The notes: generated by a model not told the origin, from the letters alone. A DNA stretch of 53,546 bases from Franconibacter pulveris DSM 19144 (GCA_000621185.1 JHYZ01000023.1:1-53546), one strand, 5' to 3'; shown: positions 17,888 through 26,643, numbered from the stretch's first letter. Translations and numbers: made by a program.

Positions 17888-20800
17888 TCAGGCGGCGCGC
17901 TCTATCAGCATCAGCAACTGACCGGCCTGAACCTGATGCCCCTGCTGACGCTGGAGCGCATGCACCGTGCCGTCCACCGGCGCGGTGACCGGGATTTCCA
18001 TCTTCATCGATTCCAGGATGCCGATAATCTGCCCCTCGCGCACCTGCTCGCCCGGCTGCACCAGCCACTGCCAGACGCTGCCCGCCACCTGGCTTTCCAC
18101 GCCATGACAGCTTTCCGGGATAGCCTCATCGCCGAGCGGCTGCTCGTCCAGCGTACTGTCGAAAGTGAACTGCCCCTCAGCGCGCCAGCGCGCCAGTTCC
18201 TCATCAAACGCCTGCTGGCGGCGCTGCTGGAAGGCGTCGATGGTCTGCGCCTCGTCCTGCAACATTTGCTGATAAGCGCTCAGGCTGAACTCGCCCTCTT
18301 CAACGCGCAACGGGTAATCGCCCCATGGGAAGCGCTCGCGAATGTCGAGCAGCTCCTCATGGCTGACCGGGTAGAAGCGGATCTGGTCAAAGAAGCGCAG
18401 CAGCCACGGCTGGGTGAAGGCTGCGGTCTGGCGGTCGCGGTTCCACATCTGCATCGTGCGGCCGATAAACTGGTAGCCGCCCGGCCCTTCCATGCCATAT
18501 ACGCACAGATAAGCACCGCCGATGCCCACCGAGTTTTCCGCAGTCCAGGTGCGCGCCGGGTTGTACTTGGTGGTGACCAGCCGGTGGCGCGGGTCGAGCG
18601 GCGTCGCCACTGGCGCGCCGAGATAAACATCCCCCAGTCCCATTACCAGGTATGAAGCCTCAAACACGATCGCTTTCACCTGCTCAACACTCTCCAGCCC
18701 GTTAATACGGCGGATAAATTCGATGTTGCTCGGGCACCATGGCGCGCCCGGGCGCACCGACTGGGTATAACGGGTAATGGCTTCGCGGCAGGCCTCGTCA
18801 TCCCAGGAGAGCGGCAGCCAGACGGTGCGCGAAGGGACGCGAGCGTCATGCAGATCGCCAAGCGACAGATCCGCCTCGATCACCGCGTTTAACAGGATCG
18901 AACGTGGGCAGATCGTCGGGTCGAAATGAATTTGTAGCGAGCGGATCCCGGGCGTCATCTCCAGACGGCCCGGCTGTGGTTCGCTTTCAAGCCGTTGCAT
19001 CAGCGCATGTACGCGAAAACGCAGCGCGATATCCAGCGTCAGCTCGCCATATTCCACCAGCAGGAAGTTATCGCCCGCGGCGCGCACGGTCATGGCGGGC
19101 ATGCCGTCACGCGCCGCGTCTTGCCAGAGAATGGGCGAGGGAAGGGAGGCGACGGCGACAGCCGGGGCGATTTCATCGGTGCTGTCGGCTTCTTCAAGCG
19201 TGACCGGCACAAACGTCAGCGTATCGCCCGCTTTCAGCTGGCCGAGCTTCCAGAGATCTTTTTGAATCACCGTCGCCGGACAGACAAAACCGCCCAGCGA
19301 AGGGCCGTCCGGGCCGAGAATCACGGGCATGTCGCCGGTGAAATCGACGGTGCCGAAGGCGTAGGCGTTATCGTGAATATTGGAAGGGTGCATGCCCGCC
19401 TCGCCGCCATCGGGGCGCGCCCACTGCGGTTTCGGGCCAATCAGGCGAATGCCGGTGCGGCTGGAGTTGTAGTGCACCTGCCAGCGCGCAGCGAAAAAGG
19501 CCTCAATGTCCTCTTCGGTAAAAAAGGCGGGCGCGCCGTGCGGGCCGTAAATTACCCGCAGCTGCCAGTGGTTCGTTATCGCCGGATAAGCCGTCGCAGG
19601 CAGCGAGGCCTGCGGACGCAGTGCCGGCGCCCCAAGGTGCAGCACATCGCCGGTGCGCAGCGCGCGCCCGACGTGACCGCCAAATTTACCGAGAGTGAAC
19701 GTGCTGCGGCTGCCCAGATAACGTGGGCAATCCAGCCCGCCGGCGAACAGCAGGTAGCTGCGACAGCCCGCGCCGCTAATCGCGCCGAGCTTCAGCGTCT
19801 CGCCTGCGGCGATGTCTACGACCTGGCCCATCGGCAACGGCGTTTTCTCACGCATCGCTTCAATGGGCGCGCCGGTTAACACGACCGAACACGCCTGGTT
19901 GAAGCGCAGCGTCGGTCCGCGCAGGGTGATTTCAAGACCGGCGGCATCCGGCGCGTTGCCGAGCAGCGCGTTGCCCAGGCGAAACGCCAGGCTGTCGAAG
20001 GGGCCGGAAGGCGGCACGCCGACGTGCCAGTAGCCGGTGCGGCCTGGCAAATCCTGAATGGTGGTCATTGTGCCGCCGCCCAGCACGTCGAGCGTGGCGG
20101 GCCGCCAGCTGACCTGGCCTAACGTGGCGGTGATCACCTCGCCTTGCCGCACCTCCGGCAGCGTCAGCAGGTGACGCAGCCAGACAAGGTTGTTCTCAAT
20201 GCCGTAAAGACGGCTCTCATTAAGCGTTGTTTGCAGCGCCGCCAGCGCCGCCGGGCGATCGGCGGCATGAACAATCACTTTCGCCAGCATCGGGTCGTAG
20301 AAAGGCGAAATCTCGCAGCCGCTGGAGAGCCAGTGGTCGATACGCAGCTGCGCGCCATCCACCGCGGTTGGGAACGCCACTTCGCTCAACGTTCCCGCTA
20401 CCGGCTGGAAGTTTTTCGCCGGATCTTCAGCGTAGACGCGCACCTGGATGGCGTGGCCCTGCGGCGTGGTGCGAAGCGTTTCCAGCGGCGGCAGCGTCTG
20501 CGCGCCCAGCTCCACCATCCAGCGCACAATATCGACGCCATAAACCATCTCGGTGACGCCGTGCTCCACCTGTAAGCGGGTGTTCACTTCAAGGAACCAG
20601 AACTGCTGCGCCTGGTCGTCATAAACGTACTCAACCGTGCCCGCGCTGCGGTAGTTGACCGCCTGGCACAGGCGCACCGCCGTCGCCTGCAAGGCCTGAC
20701 GGGTAGCGTCGGAAAGGCGGGGCGCGGGCGTCTCTTCAATCACTTTCTGGTTGCGACGCTGGGCGGAACAGTCGCGCTCGCCGAGCGCAATCACGTTGCC

Positions 20801-21451
20801 TTCGCCGTCGCCAAAAACCTGTACCTCAATGTGTCGCGCCCGGGCGATAAATTTCTCTAAGAAGACGCCATCGTCGGCGAAATTGTTGCCTGCGAGACGT
20901 TTTACGCGCTCAAAGGCATCCAGTAGCGCCTGCTCGTCGTCACAGCGCTGCATGCCGATGCCGCCGCCGCCCGCCGTGCTTTTCAGCATCACCGGATAGC
21001 CGATTTCCTGCGCGGCGGCAGTGGCCTGCGCCACATCGCGCAGCAGGCCGCTGCCGGGCAGCAGCGGCACGTTATTCTGCTCCGCCAGCTCACGGGCGCG
21101 GTGCTTGAGGCCGAAGGCCGCCATCTGCTCTGTGGTGGGGCCCAGGAATATCACCCCTTCGGCGGCGCAGCGTTCAACAAAGCGGGCGTTTTCGCTGAGA
21201 AAACCATACCCGGGGTGAATCGCCTGCGCGCCGCTTTCGCGCACGATGGCGAACAGTTTGTCCTGATTGAGATAAGTTTCCCGCACGTTGCCTTCTCCCA
21301 GCGGGAAAGCGGCGTCGGCGAGACGCACATGTTCGGCATGTTTATCGGCGTCGGCATACACCGCGATGGCGGTAATGCCCATTTTTTTCAGGGTACGGAT
21401 GATGCGCACCGCGATGGCGCCGCGGTTGGCGATAAGAATTCGGCTTAACAT
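17888..21451 (-). CDS. Biotin-dependent guanidine/urea carboxylase
   Basis: A 1187-residue single-chain carboxylase. Residues about 1-450 are a biotin carboxylase (RILIANRGAIAVRIIRTLKK, ATP-grasp STAGGGGIGMQRC, FLEVNTRLQVEHGVTE). About 470-770 is the AHS2/KipA half and about 790-1000 the AHS1/KipI half of the carboxyltransferase. The last ~75 residues are a biotinyl domain with biotin acceptor Lys1150 in ESMKMEIP. This order is that of bacterial urea carboxylases, many of which are in fact guanidine carboxylases. The guanidine-I riboswitch and the paired DUF1989 genes favour guanidine. The product would be carboxyguanidine. No allophanate hydrolase is fused to it or located nearby. Confidence 0.9.
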   Translation of the reverse strand: MLSRILIANRGAIAVRIIRTLKKMGITAIAVYADADKHAEHVRLADAAFPLGEGNVRETYLNQDKLFAIVRESGAQAIHPGYGFLSENARFVERCAAEGVIFLGPTTEQMAAFGLKHRARELAEQNNVPLLPGSGLLRDVAQATAAAQEIGYPVMLKSTAGGGGIGMQRCDDEQALLDAFERVKRLAGNNFADDGVFLEKFIARARHIEVQVFGDGEGNVIALGERDCSAQRRNQKVIEETPAPRLSDATRQALQATAVRLCQAVNYRSAGTVEYVYDDQAQQFWFLEVNTRLQVEHGVTEMVYGVDIVRWMVELGAQTLPPLETLRTTPQGHAIQVRVYAEDPAKNFQPVAGTLSEVAFPTAVDGAQLRIDHWLSSGCEISPFYDPMLAKVIVHAADRPAALAALQTTLNESRLYGIENNLVWLRHLLTLPEVRQGEVITATLGQVSWRPATLDVLGGGTMTTIQDLPGRTGYWHVGVPPSGPFDSLAFRLGNALLGNAPDAAGLEITLRGPTLRFNQACSVVLTGAPIEAMREKTPLPMGQVVDIAAGETLKLGAISGAGCRSYLLFAGGLDCPRYLGSRSTFTLGKFGGHVGRALRTGDVLHLGAPALRPQASLPATAYPAITNHWQLRVIYGPHGAPAFFTEEDIEAFFAARWQVHYNSSRTGIRLIGPKPQWARPDGGEAGMHPSNIHDNAYAFGTVDFTGDMPVILGPDGPSLGGFVCPATVIQKDLWKLGQLKAGDTLTFVPVTLEEADSTDEIAPAVAVASLPSPILWQDAARDGMPAMTVRAAGDNFLLVEYGELTLDIALRFRVHALMQRLESEPQPGRLEMTPGIRSLQIHFDPTICPRSILLNAVIEADLSLGDLHDARVPSRTVWLPLSWDDEACREAITRYTQSVRPGAPWCPSNIEFIRRINGLESVEQVKAIVFEASYLVMGLGDVYLGAPVATPLDPRHRLVTTKYNPARTWTAENSVGIGGAYLCVYGMEGPGGYQFIGRTMQMWNRDRQTAAFTQPWLLRFFDQIRFYPVSHEELLDIRERFPWGDYPLRVEEGEFSLSAYQQMLQDEAQTIDAFQQRRQQAFDEELARWRAEGQFTFDSTLDEQPLGDEAIPESCHGVESQVAGSVWQWLVQPGEQVREGQIIGILESMKMEIPVTAPVDGTVHALQRQQGHQVQAGQLLMLIERAA

Positions 21452-21526
21452 AACCGGCTCTCCGGCGGGCAGGTCGTCCTGCGTTAACGTTGCGCTCTGT
21501 TGCGGGTCGTCCCGCAGCGCCGGGTA

Positions 21527-22168
21527 TTACCAGATGGCCACTTCAACCGGAGTCGGGTTGTAGCCGTTGCAAGGGTTATTGAGCTGCGGGCAGTTGGAGA
21601 TAAGCACCAGAACGTTCATTTTCGCCACCATTTCCACATATTTTCCCGGTGCGGAGATGCCGTCGGCGAACGTCAGACCGCCTTCGCCGGTAACCGGCAC
21701 GTTCATGAAGAAGTTGACGTTATGGGTGATGTCGCGACGCGTCAGGTTAAATTCCGGGTGCGCCGCCACCGCCAGCATCCACGAGTCGCGGCAGGCGTGC
21801 ATATGGCGTTTTTCCAGGTCATAGCGCACGGTATTGCTTTCACAGGAGCAGGCGCCGCCCAGCGTGTCGTGGCGACCGCAGGTATCGGCGACAATCTCCA
21901 GCATCGGTCGGTCTTCATTTGAGCGCAGCACCGTGCCGGTAGAAAGAAAGACGTTGCGCTGACCGCGCAGGGTGTCGGTCATGCTGTAGCGTTCGGCGGT
22001 GTCGTCGGCGTTAAAGAAGAGGGTATCCGCCGCCTGGTTGCCTTCGAGATCGGTGATGCGCAGCGTCTGGCCTTCGCCAAGGCGGTAAAGCCAGTAATCT
22101 CCGGCGTTAACGGTGGCGCGGTACAGGGCATCCGTGGTCTGGCGTGGGCTTTCGGTCAGCATCGTCAC
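21527..22168 (-). CDS. DUF1989 protein, urea carboxylase-associated protein 2 (carboxyguanidine deiminase subunit)
   Basis: A 213-residue DUF1989 protein. The conserved cysteine and histidine cluster [16 protein letters not shown] suggests a metal site, and [13 protein letters not shown] is a second conserved stretch. In guanidine-using bacteria, the two paired DUF1989 proteins form the carboxyguanidine deiminase (CgdAB), giving allophanate and ammonia; that assignment is established for the family, not shown here. It overlaps the upstream partner gene by 4 bp and precedes the carboxylase by 75 bp, consistent with one operon. Confidence 0.85.
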   Translation of the reverse strand: MTMLTESPRQTTDALYRATVNAGDYWLYRLGEGQTLRITDLEGNQAADTLFFNADDTAERYSMTDTLRGQRNVFLSTGTVLRSNEDRPMLEIVADTCGRHDTLGGACSCESNTVRYDLEKRHMHACRDSWMLAVAAHPEFNLTRRDITHNVNFFMNVPVTGEGGLTFADGISAPGKYVEMVAKMNVLVLISNCPQLNNPCNGYNPTPVEVAIW

Positions 22169-22875
22169 ACTCCTTCGCTCAGGTAGTAGAGGTGGTTATT
22201 GCGCAGGCCGCGCTGGTTCTCGGCGCGCGCGAGGCAGATTTCCGGCAGCGGCTGACGCTTACCGTCGAGGGTTATCGCCAGCGGCGCGGTGGGGTAGCGG
22301 CTGGCTTCGCTTAGCGGGTGAGGGCAGGTATGGAGCACCACCAGCGTATCCATGGCGAAGCGCAACGTAACGCTCGCGCCAGGCTTGCCCTGCTCAATCA
22401 GCCGCAGCTCGCCTTCGTCGCTGGCGGCGACTTTCGCGAAAAAGTTAATGTTTGCCGCGATATCGCGCTTACCAAGGCCATATTTCGCCAGTTCAGTCAG
22501 GAAACTGTCATAGCCGTTCTGATGGCGCGCGTTACGCGCCTGCTGGTAGTTGAGCGCGCCGAACTGTTGTTCTGTCAGCGACGCATTGCTGACGCCGCAG
22601 ACGGTGTCGTGCCAGCCGAACGTGTCCTTTTCGATGCCGCAAAAAATACGGCCCATATCCGAGTAGAGGCAGTGGCCTTCCGTCAGCCGGAAAGTGTGCT
22701 GGCACTTCAGCGTATCCGGCGCGTTATAGCGCTCAAGCAGGTTTTCCGGGTTATAGAAGAGGACGGCGGCGTTCGCGCCGCCCTCTGCGTCGGTGAGCGT
22801 CAGCGCCGTGCCCCGGCGCATCACCAGCGACCAGTGGCTGCCGGCGGGCAGGCGGGTTTCATAAACGGTTTCCAT
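22165..22875 (-). CDS. DUF1989 protein, urea carboxylase-associated protein 1 (carboxyguanidine deiminase subunit)
   Basis: A 236-residue DUF1989 protein and the paralogous partner of the downstream gene. Conserved stretches are [34 protein letters not shown] and [12 protein letters not shown]. It has a shorter cysteine set than its partner, which suggests only one of the two subunits carries a full metal site. The 4-bp overlap with the next gene suggests stoichiometric expression. It starts 14 bp after the ATPase gene. Confidence 0.85.
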   Translation of the reverse strand: METVYETRLPAGSHWSLVMRRGTALTLTDAEGGANAAVLFYNPENLLERYNAPDTLKCQHTFRLTEGHCLYSDMGRIFCGIEKDTFGWHDTVCGVSNASLTEQQFGALNYQQARNARHQNGYDSFLTELAKYGLGKRDIAANINFFAKVAASDEGELRLIEQGKPGASVTLRFAMDTLVVLHTCPHPLSEASRYPTAPLAITLDGKRQPLPEICLARAENQRGLRNNHLYYLSEGV

Positions 22876-22889
22876 TGCGTCTCCTTGAG

Positions 22890-23705
22890 TTAGCCTTCGC
22901 TGATTAAGGCCAGCGGGCGTTGCGTGGGGTCAGAACCGGGAAAGGGGCGCACCACGCCGTTAATCGGCCTGACTTTCCCGGCGGGCGGGCGATCCAGCGG
23001 AATGTCATAGGTGATGCAGGCGCCGTACGCGTCAGGGGCCTGCGGGTCGTGGCGTACTTTATCGAACACCCACAGCCGTGAGCCGAGCGAAAAGCCCTCT
23101 TTCAGGTCGTGGGTTATCATGAAAATCGTCAGGCGGTGGCGCTGCCAGAGATCGCTTATCAACTGGTGCATTTCGCCGCGAATGCCGGGGTCGAGCGCGC
23201 CGAAAGGCTCGTCCAGCAGCAGGATGCGCGGCTGTTTTACCAGCGCCTGCGCCAGCGCCAGACGCTGCTGCATGCCACCGGAGAGCTGGTGCGGGTATTT
23301 ATCCTGCGCCGCCAATAGCCCAACCTGGTCCAGCATGGCGCGGGCGCGTTCGCGAATAGCGTGGCGCTTGCGTCCCCACACCCGACCGAACCAGCGCGCT
23401 TCGCTAAACTCATCCGCCAGCATCACGTTGCCAAGCACGGTCAGGTGCGGAAAGACGGAGTAGCGCTGGAAGACGATGCCGCGCTGGGCGTCCGGCTCCT
23501 GGGCGAGCGGTTCGCCGTCGAGCAGCAGTTGCCCTTTGCTCTGCGCTTCGGTGCCGAGCAGCATCTTGAGAAAGGTGGTTTTGCCGCAGCCGGACGCGCC
23601 GACGATAGAGACAAACTCACCCTCTTCCACCTGCACGTTCAGCCGCTCCAGCACCACCTGATTGCCGTAATGCTTTTCAAGGTTTTTCAGTTCCAGCAGT
23701 GGCAT
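22890..23705 (-). CDS. ABC transporter ATP-binding protein (guanidine-cluster importer)
   Basis: A 271-residue ATPase of the nitrate/sulfonate/taurine class. Walker A is GASGCGKT at residues 36-43, the signature is LSGGMQQR, and Walker B is RILLLDEPFGALD. The last 40 residues are an extension rich in proline with no recognised motif. It would energise the adjacent permease. Within the operon it sits between the permease and the deiminase genes, the usual order for these clusters. The imported compound is probably guanidine or a derivative. Confidence 0.9.
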   Translation of the reverse strand: MPLLELKNLEKHYGNQVVLERLNVQVEEGEFVSIVGASGCGKTTFLKMLLGTEAQSKGQLLLDGEPLAQEPDAQRGIVFQRYSVFPHLTVLGNVMLADEFSEARWFGRVWGRKRHAIRERARAMLDQVGLLAAQDKYPHQLSGGMQQRLALAQALVKQPRILLLDEPFGALDPGIRGEMHQLISDLWQRHRLTIFMITHDLKEGFSLGSRLWVFDKVRHDPQAPDAYGACITYDIPLDRPPAGKVRPINGVVRPFPGSDPTQRPLALISEG

Positions 23706-23715
23706 AACGGCCTCC

Positions 23716-24528
23716 TTATTTGGCGTAGTACCAGGGGAAACAGCGGCGGCTGAGCATGCGCAGCAGCCAGTCGAGCAGGAAGGCGAGCAGCGTTATCCAG
23801 GCGACATACGGCAGAATGACGTCCATCGCCATGTAGCGGCGCATCAGGAAGATGCGATAGCCCAGCCCCTCGGTGGCGGCAATGGCTTCGGCGGCGATAA
23901 GAAACAGCCAGGCGGCGCCGAGCGACAGGCGCAGCGCGTCCAGCAGGCGCGGCAGCAGCTGCGGCAAAATCACCCGCACCAGAATTTGGCCGCTGTGGCC
24001 GCCGAGCGTTTGCGCTTTCACCAGCTGTTCATGCGGAATGGCCATTACCTGCATCTGCAGGTCGCGGATAAGAAAGGGGGTGATGCCGATAATAATCAGC
24101 ATCACTTTCGACAGCTCGCCAAGCCCGAAGCAGATAAACAGAATCGGCAGGATAGCCAGCGGGGGAACCAGCGCCACCAGGGTCACCAGCGGCGAGAGCA
24201 CGGCGCGTACCGAGGGCAGCGCGCCGCAAAAGAGGCCCAACAGCAGCGCAGTGACCGCGCTCAGCAGCGCGCCTGTAAGCAGACGCAGCAGGCTTGCGGC
24301 GGTATCGGTCCATAACAGATATTCGCCGGTGCGCGGGCTTGGCGTAAACGCCATGCGGTCAACGGCGGCGCGCATCGCGTCCAGGCCCGGCAGCAGCTTA
24401 TCGGCGCTGTTGGCCGCCAGACGCGCGTCGGAGGCAATCAGATAAAACAGCGCCAGCGCCAGCAGCGGCAGGGCCCCCAGCAGTACGCGGCTCATCGGCT
24501 GCGGCTGGAAGTTAATCACTTTGCGCAT
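23716..24528 (-). CDS. ABC transporter permease (guanidine-cluster importer)
   Basis: A 270-residue inner-membrane permease of the TauC/SsuC type with about six hydrophobic segments. The cytoplasmic EAA-like loop is around EQLVKAQTLGGHSGQILVRV, with the family-typical GAAWLFLIAAEAIAATEGLGY near residue 210. It pairs with the downstream ATPase (10-bp gap) and the upstream binding protein (15-bp gap). Confidence 0.88.
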   Translation of the reverse strand: MRKVINFQPQPMSRVLLGALPLLALALFYLIASDARLAANSADKLLPGLDAMRAAVDRMAFTPSPRTGEYLLWTDTAASLLRLLTGALLSAVTALLLGLFCGALPSVRAVLSPLVTLVALVPPLAILPILFICFGLGELSKVMLIIIGITPFLIRDLQMQVMAIPHEQLVKAQTLGGHSGQILVRVILPQLLPRLLDALRLSLGAAWLFLIAAEAIAATEGLGYRIFLMRRYMAMDVILPYVAWITLLAFLLDWLLRMLSRRCFPWYYAK

Positions 24529-24543
24529 CGCCCACCTCCGTTA

Positions 24544-25599
24544 TCAGAGTTTGTTTTCTGCGGCGAGCCGGACAAACTCGTCGCTGAAGCGTAATTTCAG
24601 GTTGCCCGCGTCGCCCCAGTTGCCAGCAGGCGTCGCGATGCCCACCACATCGGCGGAAGGCGCGGCGTCGCCCAGCAGGCCGTGGGCGAAGGAGAACTCC
24701 GCCACTTTCTGCATAGTGGTTTTAAGCTGCGGATTGACGGTGAAGTCGAGCGCCGCTTGCGGCGTAGCGAAAAGGTGCGTGGCGGCGAGCTGGGCGTCAA
24801 AACCCGCCAGATCGGTGCCTGCCGCCTCACCCATTTGCTTGCGGGCGGCTTTTGCGGCCTCACTGTCGCCCTGCATGGTTTTCAGCGTTTCAAACCAGGC
24901 GCCGGTCAGCGCTTTGCCAAGCTCCGGGTGCTGTTTCAGCGTGGCGGTGTTGACCACCAGCAGGTCGAGGATTTCGCCGGGGATCTGCGCTGAAGTGAAG
25001 AGCGTTTTGGCTCCCGCCTGCTTTTGCGCCTGCGCCAGCAGCGGGTTCCAGGTCACGATGGATTTCACATCCGGGGTGCCGAAAGCGGCCACCAGGTCAG
25101 CGTCCGCCGTGTTCACCACTTTCACGTCCCTTTCGCTAAGCCCGACCGTTTCCAGCGCGCGGGCCAGCAGGTAGTGGGAAACGGAAAGCTCGACGAGATT
25201 GATGTTCTGGCCTTTGAGCGCGGCGACGGACGGAACGGTTTTCGACACGATGCCGTCGTTGCCGTTAGAGTAGTCGCCGATAATCAGCGCGGTGCTGTCG
25301 ACGCCGCCTGCGGCCGGCAGGGTCAGGGCGTCCATGTTGGTCATGGTGCAGCCGTCGAAACCGCCAGCGGTGTACTGATTAACCGACTCGATATAGTCGT
25401 TTACCTGCACGAACTGAATGTCGATGTTGTATTTGTCGGCCCACTTTTTGATGATGCCGCTCTGTTGAGCGTAATCCCAGGGCATCCAGCCTGCGTAAAT
25501 AGACCAGCAAAGTTTGAAGGCGGGTTTTGCCGCATCGGCACCTACGCTAAAGAGCGCAAGGGCGATAAGCAGTATTCCTTTCCGGCAGGCGTTGAGCAT
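24544..25599 (-). CDS. ABC transporter substrate-binding protein (guanidine-cluster importer)
   Basis: A 351-residue periplasmic binding protein of the nitrate/taurine class. Residues 1-23 are a signal peptide (ILLIALALFSVGADA) followed by the mature KPAFKLCWSIYAGWMPWDY. Its ligand pocket probably includes the tryptophan and tyrosine-rich start and the GGFDGCTMTNMDAL stretch. I chose the ATG at 25599, preceded by AGAGGA 5 bases upstream. An open frame reaching 103 codons further was rejected because it runs through the riboswitch. It is the first gene of the guanidine operon and the closest to the guanidine sensor. Confidence 0.9.
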   Translation of the reverse strand: MLNACRKGILLIALALFSVGADAAKPAFKLCWSIYAGWMPWDYAQQSGIIKKWADKYNIDIQFVQVNDYIESVNQYTAGGFDGCTMTNMDALTLPAAGGVDSTALIIGDYSNGNDGIVSKTVPSVAALKGQNINLVELSVSHYLLARALETVGLSERDVKVVNTADADLVAAFGTPDVKSIVTWNPLLAQAQKQAGAKTLFTSAQIPGEILDLLVVNTATLKQHPELGKALTGAWFETLKTMQGDSEAAKAARKQMGEAAGTDLAGFDAQLAATHLFATPQAALDFTVNPQLKTTMQKVAEFSFAHGLLGDAAPSADVVGIATPAGNWGDAGNLKLRFSDEFVRLAAENKL

Positions 25600-25654
25600 G
25601 GCGTTTCCTCTGAGGTTAACGGGGAACAAAGCAGGAGGAGGCGCACCTTCGTCG

Positions 25655-25745
25655 CTTATCCTCCCGGGCTTTTGTCCCGCCGTGTAACCGCCAGAGGGCG
25701 GTCGGCCACTCTCGGACCAGCGTCTTGCGACCGGAACCCTAGTGA
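25655..25745 (-). promoter_or_regulatory. Guanidine-I (ykkC subtype 1) riboswitch
   Basis: Read on the minus strand the conserved blocks come in the right order: CTAGGGTTCCGG (25742-25731), CTGGTCCGAGAG (about 25721-25710), then ACACGGCGGGACAAAAGCCC and GGGAGGA (25685-25659). These are the signature elements of the guanidine-I aptamer. It precedes the binding-protein gene by about 60 bases. A CTCCTCCTG segment (about 25640-25632) lies between aptamer and start and could pair either with the aptamer 3' end or with the ribosome site AGAGGA. That would allow translational control; this last point is inference. Confidence 0.95.
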
Positions 25746-25804
25746 CCCATTGAATGTGTCTGGCGACGACGGCGAAACGCCCGTCACCCCTGCGGGTTTG
25801 ATAA

Positions 25805-25820
25805 AGCAAGCCGCGTGCCA
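25805..25820 (-). promoter_or_regulatory. Sigma-54 (RpoN) promoter of the guanidine operon
   Basis: On the minus strand the sequence TGGCACGCGGCTTGCT fits the -24/-12 consensus TGGCAC(A/G)-N4-TTGC(A/T) without a mismatch. Transcription would begin near 25794, about 50 bases before the riboswitch. RpoN promoters of nitrogen-scavenging operons are usually activated by NtrC. I saw no convincing NtrC palindrome within the 150 bases upstream, only isolated TGCAC-like half sites. Confidence 0.85.
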
Positions 25821-26048
25821 GGTAAGGGATGCGCTTTGCATTCAGCGCCTTAAAAGAACGCGTAGCAGAAGCGGCCTGCGCGTTTGTGCAACAACGGGGC
25901 AGTCGCACTCAGGGCTGCACTTCAATGGGGCAAGAAGGGCGGGGCGCGGTAATACAGCGCGGATAGTTTCAGATTAAGGCTGCGGAAAAAGACGCGCTGC
26001 ATCTTCTGAAAGTTGGCCGGGGTTGGCTGGGCAAGGAACACAGAGGCG

Positions 26049-26061
26049 TATAGTGGCGCTG
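26049..26061 (+). promoter_or_regulatory. hok mRNA promoter -10 and probable start
   Basis: TATAGT (26049-26054) is placed as the -10 of the R1 hok promoter. The following GGCGCTTGAGGC from 26061 matches the 5' end of R1 hok mRNA as I remember it. That 5' element can pair with distal parts of the message in the family. No good -35 is visible. Confidence 0.6.
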
Positions 26062-26118
26062 GCGCTTGAGGCTTTTTGCCTCATGCGATCGGCACAAAAG
26101 CGGATGTGCGGTGAGGCA

Positions 26119-26181
26119 GAAAGAAGAAAGCCCCGAAGGTCAATTTTCATTAACCAACGAGGCCTACTCCGACGCCTAGAC
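26119..26181 (-). ncRNA. sok: Sok-like antisense RNA
   Basis: The minus strand here corresponds to the R1 sok RNA, about 64 nt and complementary to the translation start zone of mok. A promoter is visible upstream on the minus strand: -35 TTGCCT (26216-26211), a 17-bp spacer, and -10 TACTCT (26193-26188). The predicted RNA includes GTTGGTTAATGAAAATTGAC and ends around CTTTCTTCTTT. By family knowledge it would block mok translation and hence hok. Its expression is inferred from sequence only. Confidence 0.7.
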
Positions 26182-26324
26182 ACCGTCAGAGTAGCCTCTT
26201 ACCCGCCGCAAGGCAAGGAGAAGAAAGCGATGAAGCTGCCGCAAAACCCCCGGGTCTGGTACTTATTAATCGTCTGCAGCACGCTGTTAATAACGCTGTT
26301 CCTGACGAGAAATTCATTCTGTGA
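26172..26324 (+). pseudogene. mok: mok-like reading frame lacking an ATG start
   Basis: In hok/sok loci, translation of the overlapping mok frame drives hok translation. The mok frame is open here for 50 codons across the hok start and stops at TGA 26322-26324. The position matching the R1 mok start codon reads ACG (26172-26174) instead of ATG. No ATG, GTG or TTG lies between the preceding in-frame TAA and this point. The frame may be translated weakly from ACG, or coupling may be lost. Confidence 0.5.
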
Positions 26325-26388
26325 AATTCGCTATAAGGACGGGCCTCTGGAGGTTGTTGCGCTTATGGCCTACGAATCCGGTAAGTAA
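26230..26388 (+). CDS. hok: Hok-family small membrane toxin
   Basis: A 52-residue Hok/Gef-type toxin. Residues about 10-27 form a single membrane helix ([18 protein letters not shown]), followed by the family motif [11 protein letters not shown] and the C-terminal [10 protein letters not shown], which is very close to plasmid R1 Hok. The start follows AAGGAGAAGAAAGCG. It is longer and more R1-like than E. coli chromosomal HokA, although it sits in the same chromosomal neighbourhood. Translation is expected to depend on mok, whose start codon looks lost. The toxin depolarises the membrane in the family. Confidence 0.9.
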   Translation: MKLPQNPRVWYLLIVCSTLLITLFLTRNSFCEIRYKDGPLEVVALMAYESGK

Positions 26389-26460
26389 GCAACCTGAAGG
26401 CGGGGGAGTATTCCCGCCTTTCAGGCCTGAGGTGGACGGGCGTACCGCGAGCGCCTTTAT

Positions 26461-26496
26461 AAGGGCTGTCAGCGCAGGCTGGCAGCCCCTTTTTTC
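26461..26496 (+). terminator. hok mRNA terminator
   Basis: AAGGGCTGTC (26461-26470) pairs with GGCAGCCCCT (26481-26490), followed by six T. The same structure ends the R1 hok message. A GC-rich hairpin just after the hok stop (about 26399-26420, CGGGGGAGTATTCCCGCC) belongs to the stable, folded hok mRNA. Confidence 0.75.
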
Positions 26497-26643
26497 TCAC
26501 GGACGTGATGTTAATAAAAGGCGCGCAAGCCTGCATTGCGAAGCAATAAAGGGTATCCTGCGAGGCGCGCGTGGACTATTCTTGTCAGCGTTGAAAGCAC
26601 GCTGGTGGCAGGGTGCGTAATTCGTGGTGAAAGGAGTAAAAAA

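Noticed and set aside
25821-25980. NtrC binding sites upstream of the sigma-54 promoter
   Set aside because: Only half-site-like TGCAC/GTGC fragments with wrong spacing were found, so none is reported as a feature.
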